Positions 36,970 through 48,423 of a stretch of 64,000 nucleotides of DNA are shown here, in pieces (the first letter of the stretch is position 1; each line of letters starts with the position of its first letter). The notes beneath the pieces were generated by a model that did not search any database, was not told the origin of the DNA, and saw only the letters and a program-made list of their open reading frames with translations. The position numbers were made by a program, and so were the translations under genes. Source of the DNA: Zingiber officinale (taxonomy: Eukaryota > Streptophyta > Magnoliopsida > Zingiberales > Zingiberaceae). The DNA lies in assembly GCF_018446385.1 (NCBI RefSeq), contig NC_055989.1:133203004-133267003 (forward strand), read 5' to 3'.

Positions 36970-37782
36970 TATGCTCTTTCAAATGTAACGACAAAAAATA
37001 AACAACACTTTAGTAAGAATGGGGACGAAATCTTAACAATTGTTGAAGTTTGGTTGGTTTTCCTCGCTGTTTTCCTTTTCTTTGAAATCTTATCTAATGC
37101 ACCTTTCAACCTCTTACCTAAAACCATTTTCGTCTTTGTTTTAATTCCTTTGACTCTAAGGGAGTTCCTTCGTCAATTGAGTGTTGGACAGTTGGTTCAT
37201 TAACTTGTAACCTCTCATCCACAATCTTAAACATACTCAACAAACCATCTTTAAAAACCTTGTAGGTGTCTTCCCTCTCTGCTGCCTTGGTAACCAATTA
37301 AACATACAACCCACTCAATTCTTTATATCTCATATTGTTGCAAGTTTTTGTATCCAAACTACCTTTGTTAGCAATTGAATCAATAACTCCAAAGTATCCA
37401 CCTTTTACTTTTCGTGTCCACCTTTTCAATATATACTCACTTGGAAAATTCATGATATTTTTCATCGTAAATATTTTCAAAATAAGAGAACACAAAGTCC
37501 CAGTAAAATCATATTTTCTATAGCTACACTCAATTTTTTGACACGATGAATCAAGTATACCTATATGATGGTAACTTTTTTTGTAAGAAGTAATTTTGTA
37601 TTTTGTATGTGATTCAACATTCTCACAAATTTCTACACTAGAATCATGAGATTTGTATTACTCTTGTTCAAAACACTTGTATGCCTCAGGAGTATAAATA
37701 CAACTTGCATGCTTCAAAATTTCAATTAAATACACTAAACATGGAACACTTGTATTTGATCTAAAATCTTCTTTTAACTCCT
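36970..37782 (-). pseudogene. FAR1/FRS-like (FHY3 family) C-terminal remnant
   Basis: Minus-strand sequence reads YDFTGTLCSLILKIFTMKNI, then FPSEYILKRWTRKVKGG, the SWIM zinc finger and following segment of FAR1-RELATED SEQUENCE proteins. These are transcription factors derived from Mutator-like transposases that act in light signalling. Further on, RYKELSGLYV and KAAEREDTYK match the family's tail, and a basic GKRLKGALDKISKKRK segment ends it. In the SWIM finger (C-x-C then C-x-H) the second cysteine is Tyr and the histidine is Leu. Several stops interrupt the frame. The N-terminal part is replaced by an LTR shard at 37783. Confidence 0.75.
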
Positions 37783-38093
37783 TGTTAGAATGTATACTAA
37801 AAGCCTAGCCTTTTGTATAAACATTTATAAGAATCACATTGGTCAAATGTCTACATTTATGCTAAGTGTAGTTGTTCAATTAATTTATATTATAGATAAC
37901 ATGATGTGTGGTGTCACACACAGAAGATCATGTTATCAGTTCCTTATAAATTATAAACAGTTGCTCACAACCAAGATGGAATGGGACAAACCATAGAAGT
38001 GGTTGTAGTGTAATTAAGTATTAGTTTATCTTGACTAATAAATTACACTAGTACACTATGAGTGTATTGAGCATGACCATTTGAGGTAGTTTC
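37783..38093 (+). repeat. LTR fragment of the 2.6-kb-LTR Copia family, inverted relative to the array
   Basis: Starts TGTTAGAATGTATACTAA and is the reverse complement of the last about 310 bp of the LTR ending at 40900. It stops at ttgaggtagtttc where the next shard begins. Confidence 0.8.
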
Positions 38094-38307
38094 TGTTGGT
38101 GCAGTAAGCATCCGACGATCGAACCTCAGTTTTGATAATGACAAAGGGATTTAAAGTTAAGATTCCTTGTTATCTAACGTGGTTAAATAAAGTTTCAGGA
38201 AAGTCCTAACTGCGGTTAGGCAAGGGAAAATCCTAAGGAGGGTAACCTTAGGTCCTAGGGGGTGGTAACCCTAGGTGAAGGAAAATCCTAAGGGGGGGTA
38301 ACCTTAG
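38094..38307 (+). repeat. LTR fragment of the SIRE-like family, inverted
   Basis: Starts TGTTGGTGCAGTAAGCATC and is the reverse complement of the end of the LTR at 54573 (and 61542), including the repeated ctaaggggggtaacctta blocks. It is cut off by the Copia LTR starting at 38308. Confidence 0.8.
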
Positions 38308-40900
38308 TGTTGGTTGCTACTCGGAAAGCCTAGAGGTTCCACTGTACAAAAATTTTGTACAAAGGTCTGAACCTTTTCCTAGCTACCATGTGTTCTTTTA
38401 AATTAAATTTTGGATCGCCTGCGGAACTTAACACGTTTGATCCAAAACTTAATCTATTTGTTCTTTTAGGTTTTGACTTGGATCTCCTGCGGAACTTAAC
38501 ACGTTCGACCCAAATCACCTTAAGTTATTAATTCCATTAAATATTAATTTCCATAATTGGTTCCCAGTACTGACGTGGGAGGCACATGACCTTCTTGGAT
38601 ATGGGAGCAACCACCACCGACTAGACAAAACCTTTTATAGAAATCTAATATTTAATTTCCTAAAATAACTTTAGGTTAACCGAAAAGAACAATCAAATCA
38701 CAAGGAAAAATAAAACAAAAGAACATAACTTCGAAAAACATATTCGAAATACTAGAATCATAAGCCTCTTGTATTTGATATTATTTCCATAAATAACTAG
38801 CATGATGCGGAAAGAAAAATTACTAGTTATACCTTCTAAAAAGACCTCTTGATCTTCTACCGTATTCATCTTCTAATCTCGGACGTTGTGTGGGCAACGA
38901 TCTTCCGAGATGAGAAACCACCAAGCACCTTCTTCTCCTCCTAGCTAGGTTCGGCCAACATAAAGAAGCTTCACCAAGGACGAAGAACAAAACACCAACC
39001 AAGCTCCAAGGGATACAAGCTTTCTCTCCTTCTTCTTCTTCTTCTCCAAGTAGTATCCGGCCACCACAAGAACTCCAAGCAAGAGATAGGTTTCGGCCAC
39101 CACAAAAGAGGAAGAAAAGAAGAGGATGGTCGGCCACAATAATATTCTTCAAGGATGAAGAATTTCGGCCAACACCAATGCTCCAAAGGATGTTAGAGAT
39201 GAGACTTGCTTTCTCTCCTTCTTCTCCTTCCTTGATCCGGCCACAAACAAAAGCTCCACCAAGAAGATAGGTTTCGGCCAACAAGAGGAGAAGAGAGAAA
39301 GGGAAGGGCCGGCCACCACACCAAGGAAAAGAGGGAGAAAAATAATAGAGGTTGTCCCACATGAAGGCACCCTCACCCCTTCTTTTATATTCCTTGGCCT
39401 AGGCAAATTAGGAAATTTAATTACAATAAAATTTCCTTAATTTTCCTTGATATGAATTAATTTGAAGTATTAAATAAAACTTCCTTTTTATCCATGTATT
39501 GGCCGACCACAATTAATAGAGAAAAATTAGGAGAATTTCAATCAACAAATTAAAACTTCCTAATTTATTTCCGGAAATTTTAAAATTAAAATTTCTCTTC
39601 AAAAATCTCTTCATGGTTGATAAAAGGAAATTTCTATAATTTTAATTTTACAACATGTGAATAATTTTTCAGAGAGAAAATAAAATATCTAACCAATCTA
39701 CAAATAAGGAAAGAGATCTAATCTCTTTCTTTAATCTTTTGTAGATCTTTTATAAGAGAGATATTTTAATTTAAATTCTCTTTAATAAATTATTTCTTCC
39801 ACATAATAAAAATTAAAATTAAAATTCCTTTTTAATTTAATTTGGCCGACCCCCACTAGCTTGGGTTCAAGCTAGGGCCGGCCACCCAATTTTATACCTA
39901 GGCCGGCCCTAGCTTGGTTCCCAAGCTAGCTTGTCCGGCCCCCTATTGGTGGGTTTAGAAGGTGGGTATAGGTGGGTATAGAACTCTATAAATAAGAGGC
40001 TACGATAGGGACCGAGAGGAGGAATTGGTTTTGGTCTCCCGATAAAATTAAGCATCCCGTGTTCGCCCCGAACACACAACTTAATTTTATCAATAATAAT
40101 CCATTCCACTAGAGAACTATTATTGAACTACCGCACCAATCCCAAATTACATTTTTGGGCTCCTTATTATGAGCGTGTTAGTCTCCCTGTGTTTAAGATA
40201 TCGAATGTCCACTAATTAAGTGAGTTACTGACAACTCATTTAATTAATATCTAAGTCCAAGAGTAGTACCACTCAACCTTATTATCATGTCGGACTAAGT
40301 CCACCTGCAGGGTTTAACATGACAATCCTTATGAGCTCCTCTTGAGGACATTATCAACCTAGTATCTCTAGGACACAGTTTCCTTCTATAATCAACAACA
40401 CACACTATAAGTGATACGATTTCCCAACTTATCGGGCTTATTGATGTATCGAACTAAATCTCACCCATTGATAAATTAAAGAAATAAATATCAAATATAC
40501 GTGCTTGTTATTATATTAGGATTAAGAGCACACACTTCCATAATAACCGAGGTCTTTGTTTCTTTATAAAGTTAGTATAAAAGAAATGACCTCAAATGGT
40601 CCTACTCAATACACTCTGAGTGTACTAGTGTAATTATATAGTCAAGATAAACTAATACCTAATTACACTACGACCTTCCAATGGTTTGTTCCTTTCCATC
40701 ATGGTCGTGAGCTACTGTTTATAATTTATAAGGTATTGATAACATGATCTTCTATGTGTGACACCACACACCATGTCATCTACAATATAAATTAATTGAA
40801 CAACTACATTTATCATAAATGTAGACATTTGACCAATGTGATTCTTATTTCTAGATAAATGTTTATACCAAAAGCTAGGCTTTTAGTATACACTCCAACA
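38308..40900 (-). repeat. LTR copy 1, 2593 bp
   Basis: TGTTGG at the start and CCAACA at the end. It contains a purine/pyrimidine-biased segment (38870-39310) rich in cttcttcttc and cggccacc, and a GGCCGGCC hairpin with a TATA-like box near 39869-39994. A minus-strand open frame of 179 codons in the biased segment (38823-39362) is shared with copy 2 but broken in copy 3; I do not regard it as a gene. Confidence 0.9.
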
Positions 40901-43900
40901 ATCTCCCACTTATACTAAAAGACTAAGCTGCTATATCTGCTGCCATACATCTGATTCCTAACCCTTCAACATGCCCATCAAAAGCTCTTGCCTTAAGGAC
41001 CTCAGTGGAAGGATCAATAGGTCATCACCTGATGCAATCTAGGCGGCAACAACTTCTCCTCGTTTATACGATTTCTCGTATTGGGTGGTACTTGCGCTCT
41101 ATTGTGTTTACTTGCCTTATAGACTTATGGTTTCTTCGAGTTTGCTACTGCACCAACATTATTACAATAAATTGTAATAATCTTTGGACAAACCAGAAAT
41201 CATATCTAAGTCTATCTTGAGATTATTGAGTCATACAGCTTTTAATGACTACCTCAGAGGCTTGCCATATACTAAGCTTCTATGGTGGAGTCCAGAAAAA
41301 CACCTATGCTTATCACTCTTCCATAGTTATGACTTTACCTCCTAAAATAAACACAAAACCCTGAGGTTGACTTATTATTGTCCTTATCCGATTGGAAGTC
41401 AAAATCCATGCAACCCACAAGGACCAAATTAACTGCCTTGTAAGCTAGCATATAATCTTTAGTACCTCTAAGGTACTTCAATATATGCTTTACTGCAATC
41501 CACTGTCCTTGTCTAGGGTTACTTTGATATCTGTTAACTATGCCCTTGGCAAAACAGATTTCTTATCTCGTACATAGCATACATTAGGCTTCCGACAGCC
41601 GAAGCATAAAGAACTGTCTTTATTTCCTTTATCTCCTTTGATGTCTACAGAGACATATCTTTAGATAAAGTTACTCCATCCTGAAAAGGTAAGAAACCTT
41701 TCTTGGAGTTTTGCATGCTTAAAACGAGCAAGGATTTTTCTGATATATGAAGCTTGGGATAAGTAAAATATTCTTTTCTTGAGATCACTTATTTCTTTGA
41801 TCTTAAGAATATATACATTCTCCCAAGTCCTTTATATCGAATTGTTTGAACAACCATACCCTTACTTCTGACAACATTTTGATATTGTTTCCAACTACCA
41901 AAAATGTTATCTACGTATAGTACAAAAATACCACCACGCTTTCATCACACCTTTTGTATACACAAGACTTATCCGGTTACTAAATCCATAGATCTGGATT
42001 ACTTTGATAAACCGGATGTTCCAAGACCTTGAAGCTTTACCTCAGTCCATAGACTGATTGAGCTTGCACACAAGATGCTCTTAGCCCTTTGCAATGAACC
42101 CTTCTGGTTGCTTTATATGGATGCTTTCTTCAAGACTTCCATTAAGGAATGCTGTCTTGACATCCACTTGCCAAATAGATAAAAGAATCCGGATAGACTT
42201 AAGCATGGGTACCAGTGAAAAAGTTTCCTTTTTCATCAAGCCTTGCTTTGAAAGTTACTACCTTCCTGTCTATCCCTCTTTTCCTATTATAGACCTTTTT
42301 ACACCCAACGGCTTTTACACCATTTGGTGATTCTACAAGCTTCCAGATTTTATTAGAATACATATATTCTAATTCTGTTATTCATTACTCTTTGCCAAGA
42401 TGCTGCATCTTTATCTTGGAGTACTTCATCATATGACCGGAGATCAGGTTCATGTCCTCCAGGGATCGAATCCAAAAAAAATCTCTAAAACATGAACCTA
42501 TTTAGGTTGCCTAACAACCCTCCCACTACGACAAGGCACTTTCTGCAATTGTGTATCATTTGTGATACGTGTTGCAGTTTTCTTGTGGTATCTCATCTTG
42601 TACAGTTGGTACTAGGTTAGACATGTCCTTTATTATTTCCTTAAGAACAAATTTACTTATGAGCACGTGGTTCATTATATAGTCCTTTTCTAAAAATCAG
42701 TCATTGATGCTAACAATGACCTTCTGATTTTTAAGACTATAAACTTACTTTTGTTTATCTAGGATAACTTACAAACAAGTGAACTCCTATCCAACTTATC
42801 ATTATCTCTCTTTAACATATGTGCTAGATTACCTGAATCCGAATATGTTTCAAAATAGGCTTACGCCTATTCAGCAATTCTATATGAGTAGAGAGTTATG
42901 ACTTGGAAGGCACTATGTTCACTTTCATTTTCAGAGTTTATCCTTAAAACAAATTTGGTAATTTTCTGAATAACTCATCATCTATCTAATTATTCCATAA
43001 GAGTTCTTTACCTTCTTTCTACTACACCATTCTGTTGGGGTGTACCAGATGCAGTTAGTTGGGATTGAAATCCAACTTCTGATAAGTGACTCCTAAAATC
43101 TCTTAAGAGGTACTTGCCACTACGATCTTCCATAGTGACTTTTTACTTTATTCCTCCGCATCAACCTTGTACTCTATGAACTAATCAAAGTACTTAGTCT
43201 GGCGGTACATTAAGTAAATTTATTTGTATCTTGAATAGTTGTCTATAAATTAGACAAAATATTCAATACTACCTCTTGTCTGGATAGTCATAGGATCACA
43301 CAAATCAGAATGAACCGATTTCAACATATCTTTGACTCCATACCCCTTGGACTTAAAAGCTTCTTGGTTATTTTTCTTCCAAGTAAGACTCGCAGGTTGG
43401 AAAGATTTCCACTACCAATGAACCCAAAAGTTCATCAGCTACTAATGAATCCTACTCAAGTATAACCTAGCTTTAGATGCCAAAGATATAATTGGTTCAT
43501 TTCCGAAGGTTGCTTTCTCTTAAAATTAGAAGATGTGTTACTAATTTCCATTTGTTGCATCGTGGGAGTTATTGGATTATAAATTGTCAACCATCATACC
43601 AGAATAGATAACTTTCCTATTTTTCTTGATAACAACTTTGTTATCAAAATAGACATAATATCTATAATAGTTTAGAAACTGAAATCAGGTTCTTTCTAAA
43701 CTTGGTACGTAAAGACAATTACTTAAAATCCATATTTTATTCTTATCAAAGGATAAAGATCTCCCACTGCAACAGCTACCACTTTTACAGTAGTGCCCAT
43801 GTGGACGGTGATTTACCTTTCATTTAGTTGTCGGGTTTCCTGGAACCCTGCAATGAATTGCATACATGATTAATGACATCTTGTATCTACACTCCAGGTT

Positions 43901-44100
43901 CTGGTAGATAACACCACTAGACATGTTTCAACTAATGAATACACCTAAATTGTTCTTAGTTCTAAGAAGACAGTCTACCTTAATGTCCAAGTCCTATTTC
44001 CAATCATTACAATTGAGACTACTAAGTCTTTTTCTATAGTATGACTACTAGGGATTGACAAACATCCTAAGAATCACAAAAATATTTGGTCAAGATCAAC
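40901..44100 (-). pseudogene. Copia gag-pol remnants, internal region 1
   Basis: On the minus strand RNase H/RT pieces are visible near 41340-41620 (MLAYKAVNLVLVGCMDFDF-like, QGQWIAVKHILKYLRGTK), reverse transcriptase near 42080-42190 (WQVDVKTAFLNG, EESIH) and integrase near 42950-43160 (the TPQQNG segment). Gag traces lie near 43990-44090. Stops and frameshifts are frequent throughout. The order is that of Copia pol. Confidence 0.8.
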
Positions 44101-45418
44101 TCCTTAAAATCTCCATGAATTTTGTGTATACAAAATCGAAGAGGAGATTTTATTTATTAATTTTATTATCTCGTCAACTTTACTTTATGACGAATAAAAT
44201 TAATAGTTGATCTATCTTTGATCAAATATTTGGTCAAAACTCTTTAAATTTAAAATAACATTGATTTCTCAAACAATATTATTTAAATTTACCAACACCT
44301 CAAACACCGTGAATTTGCATGCCACGTTAGTGTGGACGTATACAAATTCATTATTTGTAAGAGGAGGGTTTTACCCATTGACTATCTTGTCAATATAACT
44401 TTTGACAAATAAAATTACCTCAAACACCATTAATCTTGTATGCCACGTTAGTGTGGACGTATACAAATTCAAACATTTGTAAGAGGGGTTTATTAATTTT
44501 ATTATATTGCCAATCTAGTTTTATGACAAATCAATAGTTGGTTTCCCTTTGGTCACACAAGTGATAGTAGTGACTCCGTTGGGGAGGATACTATTAAATG
44601 TGTCTAAGTGTATACCATTACTTGACACTAAGTCCATTAATAAGATTATGCCCCTTCCGTTGGGGAAGATCACACGCCTTTAACTTCCTATAGTCATCCA
44701 AAAATGGAAGTCTGTTCTAGTGATCCACAAACAAGCTCATCCGTTATGGAGGAAGGCACTCAGAGCCAACGCGCAAGCTTGTTTGCATCACTTACAAACC
44801 AGTAATGGAGACCATGGGATTTACTTAAAAATCCCTCTCCCACTTAGTTATTTATAAATGAGGAATTTTAACTATGCTAGCCTACTAAATATGTAAACCA
44901 ACATGCACACACAGCACAATATAAAAGCAATAAATAGAAAATCAATTTTTCAACTATTATGACTTTTATCTCTAGTTGTCCTCCGTGTGTTGTCATCCCA
45001 AGCTGCTGCCATATTTGGCCACCGCCACCGGGACTAGCTGTCGCATCCATCTTGCTCCTAGTTCCGCTGCGCCTCTGGTCCTTAGAAGGTTCCACGCTTT
45101 GCAAGATTCGATCGCGACATAAATAGAATTTTACATTTTTGATCCTATATTCCATAAAAGGAATGTACATGTATCTAGATCAAAAATAAAATCCTAATAA
45201 AACTAAATACAACTCCTGCTGTATTTTAATACAATCATGCACACACATATAAATGCCCTTGACATGTCCAAGGGTCCAATCACACATATAATAACTAAAA
45301 GTCATAATAGTTGGATCCTGCATTCACAAAGTTAGCACATCCTACTATTAACCTGCCTAAATTATGTATGACATGTGCATAATTAACCTAATACCAAATA
45401 CACAGAGGCAAAACCCTA
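44101..45418 (-). other. Leader between primer site and gag, internal region 1
   Basis: AT-rich sequence with two direct copies of a segment around gccacgttagtgtggacgta (about 44320 and 44440), plus gttggggaggat and gttggggaagatc motifs. No coding gene is supported; a 97-codon frame at 44877-45170 is not conserved as a protein. Confidence 0.5.
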
Positions 45419-45430
45419 GCTCTGATACCA
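45419..45430 (-). other. Primer-binding site (tRNA-iMet), internal region 1
   Basis: Exact TGGTATCAGAGC on the minus strand, 2 bases from the LTR starting at 45433. Confidence 0.85.
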
Positions 45431-45432
45431 AT

Positions 45433-45826
45433 TGTTGGTTGCTACTCGGAAAGCCTAGAGGTTCCACTGTACAAAAATTTTGTACAAAGGTCTGAACCTT
45501 TTCCTAGCTACCATGTGTTCTTTTAAATTAAATTTTGGATCGCCTGCGGAACTTAACACGTTTGATCCAAAACTTAATCTATTTGTTCTTTTAGGTTTTG
45601 ACTTGGATCTCCTGCGGAACTTAACACGTTCGACCCAAATCACCTTAAGTTATTAATTCCATTAAATATTAATTTCCATAATTGGTTCCCAGTACTGACG
45701 TGGCGAGGCACATGACCTTCTTGGATATGGGAGCAACCACCACCGACTAGACAAAACCTTTTATAGAAATCTAATATTTAATTTCCTAAAATAACTTTAG
45801 GTTAACCGAAAAGAACAATCAAATAT
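45433..45826 (-). repeat. Extra LTR head, 394 bp
   Basis: Matches the first about 390 bp of the LTR (compare 38308-38698) and stops at aagaacaatcaaat, where a complete LTR starts again with TGTTGG at 45827. It is a partial head-to-tail duplication of the LTR's outer part. Confidence 0.9.
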
Positions 45827-48423
45827 TGTTGGTTGCTACTCGGAAAACCTAGAGGTTCCACTGTACAAAAATTTTGTACAAAGGTCTGAACCTTTTCCTA
45901 GCTACCATGTGTTCTTTTAAATTAAATTTTGGATCGCCTGCGGAACTTAACACGTTTGATCCAAAACTTAATCTATTTGTTCTTTTAGGTTTTGACTTGG
46001 ATCTCCTGCGGAACTTAACACGTTCGACCCAAATCACCTTAAGTTATTAATTCCATTAAATATTAATTTCCATAATTGGTTCCCAGTACTGACGTGGCGA
46101 GGCACATGACCTTCTTGGATATGGGAGCAACCACCATCGACTAGACAAAACCTTTTATAGAAATCTAATATTTAATTTCCTAAAATAACTTTAGGTTAAC
46201 CGAAAAGAACAATCAAATCACAAGGAAAAATAAAACAAAAGAACACAACTTCGAAAAACATATTCGAAATACTAGAATCATAAGCCTCTTGTATTTGGTA
46301 TTATTTCCATAAATAACTAGCATGATGCGGAAAGAAAAATTACTAGTTATACCTTCTAGAAAGACCTCTTGATCTTCTACCGTATTCCTCTTCTAACCTC
46401 GGACGTTGTGTGGGCAACGATCTTCCGAGATGAGAAACCACCAAGCACCTTCTTCTCCTCCTAGCTATGTTCGGCCAACATAAAGAAGCTTCACCAAGGA
46501 CGAAGAACAAAACACCAACCAAGCTCCAAGGGATACAAGCTTTCTCTCCTTCTTCTTCTTCTTCTCCAAGTAGTATCCGGCCACCACAAGAACTCCAAGC
46601 AAGAGATAGGTTTCGGCCACCACAAAAGAGGAAGAAAAGAAGAGGATGGTCGGCCACAATAATATTCTTCAAGGATGAAGAATTTCGATCACCACCAATG
46701 CTCCAAGGGATGCTAGAGATGAGACTTGCTTTCTCTCCTTCTTCTCCTTCCTTGATCCGGCCACAAACAAAAGCTCCACCAAGAAGATAGGTTTCGGCCA
46801 ACAAGAGGAGAAGAGAGAAAGGGAAGGGCCGGCCACCACACCAAGGAAAAGAGGGAGAAAAATAATAGAGGTTGTCCCACATGAAGGCACCCTCACCCCT
46901 TCTTTTATATTCCTTGGCCTAGGCAAATTAGGAAATTTAATTACAATAAAATTTCCTTAATTTTCCTTGACATGAATTAATTTGAAGTATTAAATAAAAC
47001 TTCCTTTTTATCCATGTATTGGCCGGCCACAATTAATAGAGAAAAATTAGGAGAATTTCAATCAACAAATTAAAACTTCCTAATTTATCTCCGGAAATTT
47101 TAAAATTAAAATTTCTCTTCAAAAATCTCTTCATGGTTGATAAAAGGAAATTTCTATAATTTTAATTTTACAACATGTGAATAATTTTTCAGAGAGAAAA
47201 TAAAATATCTCACCAATCTACAAATAAGGAAAGAGATCTAATCTCTTTCTTTAATCTTTTGTAGATCTTTTATAAAAGAGATATTTTAATTTAAATTCTC
47301 TTTAATAAATTATTTCTTCCACATAATAAAAATTAAAATTAAAATTCCTTTTTAATTTAATTTGACCGGCCCCCACTAGCTTGGGTTCAAGCTAGGGCCG
47401 GCCACCCAATTTTATACCTAGGCCGGCCCTAGCTTGGTTCCCAAGCTAGCTTGGCCGGCCCCCTATTGGTGGGTATAGAAGGTGAGTATAGGTGGGTATA
47501 AAACTCTATAAATAAGAGGCTACGATAGGGACCGAGAGGAGGAATTAGTTTTGGTCTCCCGATAAAATTAAGCATCCCGTGTTCGCCCCAAACACACAAC
47601 TTAATTTTATCAATAATAATTCATTCCACTAGAGAACTATTATTGAACTACCGCACCAATCCAAAATTACATTTTTGGGCTCCTTCTTATTATGAGCGTG
47701 TTAGTCTCCCTGTGTTTAAGATATCGAATGTCCACTAATTAAGTGAGTTACTGACAACTCATTTAATTAATATCTAAGTCCAAGAGTAGTACCACTCAAC
47801 CTTATTATCATGTCGGACTAAGTCCACCTGCAGGGTTTAACATGACAATCCTTATGAGCTCCTCTTGAGGACATTATCAACCTAGTATCTCTAGGACACA
47901 GTTTCCTTCTATAATCAACAACACACACTATAAGTGATACCATTTCCCAACTTATCGGGCTTATTGATGTATCGAACTAAATCTCACCCATTGATAAATT
48001 AAAGAAATAAATATCAAATATATGTGCTTGTTATTATATTAGGATTAAGAGCACACACTTCCATAATAACCGAGGTCTTTGTTTCTTTATAAAGTTAGTA
48101 TAAAAGAAATGACCTCAAATGGTCCTACTCAATACACTCTGAGTGTACTAGTGTAATTATATAGTCAAGATAAACTAATACCTAATTACACTACGACCTT
48201 CCAATGGTTTGTTCCTTTCCATCATGGTCGTGAGCTACTGTTTATAATTTATAAGGTATTGATAACATGATCTTCTGTGTGTGACACCACACACCATGTC
48301 ATGTACAATATAAATTAATTGAACAACTACATTTATCATAAATGTAGACATTTGACCAATGTGATTCTTATTTCTAGATAAATGTTTATACCAAAAGCTA
48401 GGCTTTTAGTATACACTCCAACA
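45827..48423 (-). repeat. LTR copy 2, 2597 bp
   Basis: Nearly identical to 38308-40900, with small differences such as ggccggcc for ggccgacc near 47020. It ends CCAACA before atctccc. Confidence 0.9.

Noticed and set aside
38823-39362. 179-codon minus-strand frame inside the long LTR, present also at 46343-46882
   Set aside because: It lies in a low-complexity purine/pyrimidine segment, the two copies are duplicates of one LTR and so not independent evidence, and the third LTR breaks it. No domain is recognisable.
44877-45170. 97-codon minus-strand frame in the element leader
   Set aside because: The homologous place in the second internal region (near 51350-51640) has indels that disrupt it. 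It is a leader sequence without a recognisable domain.
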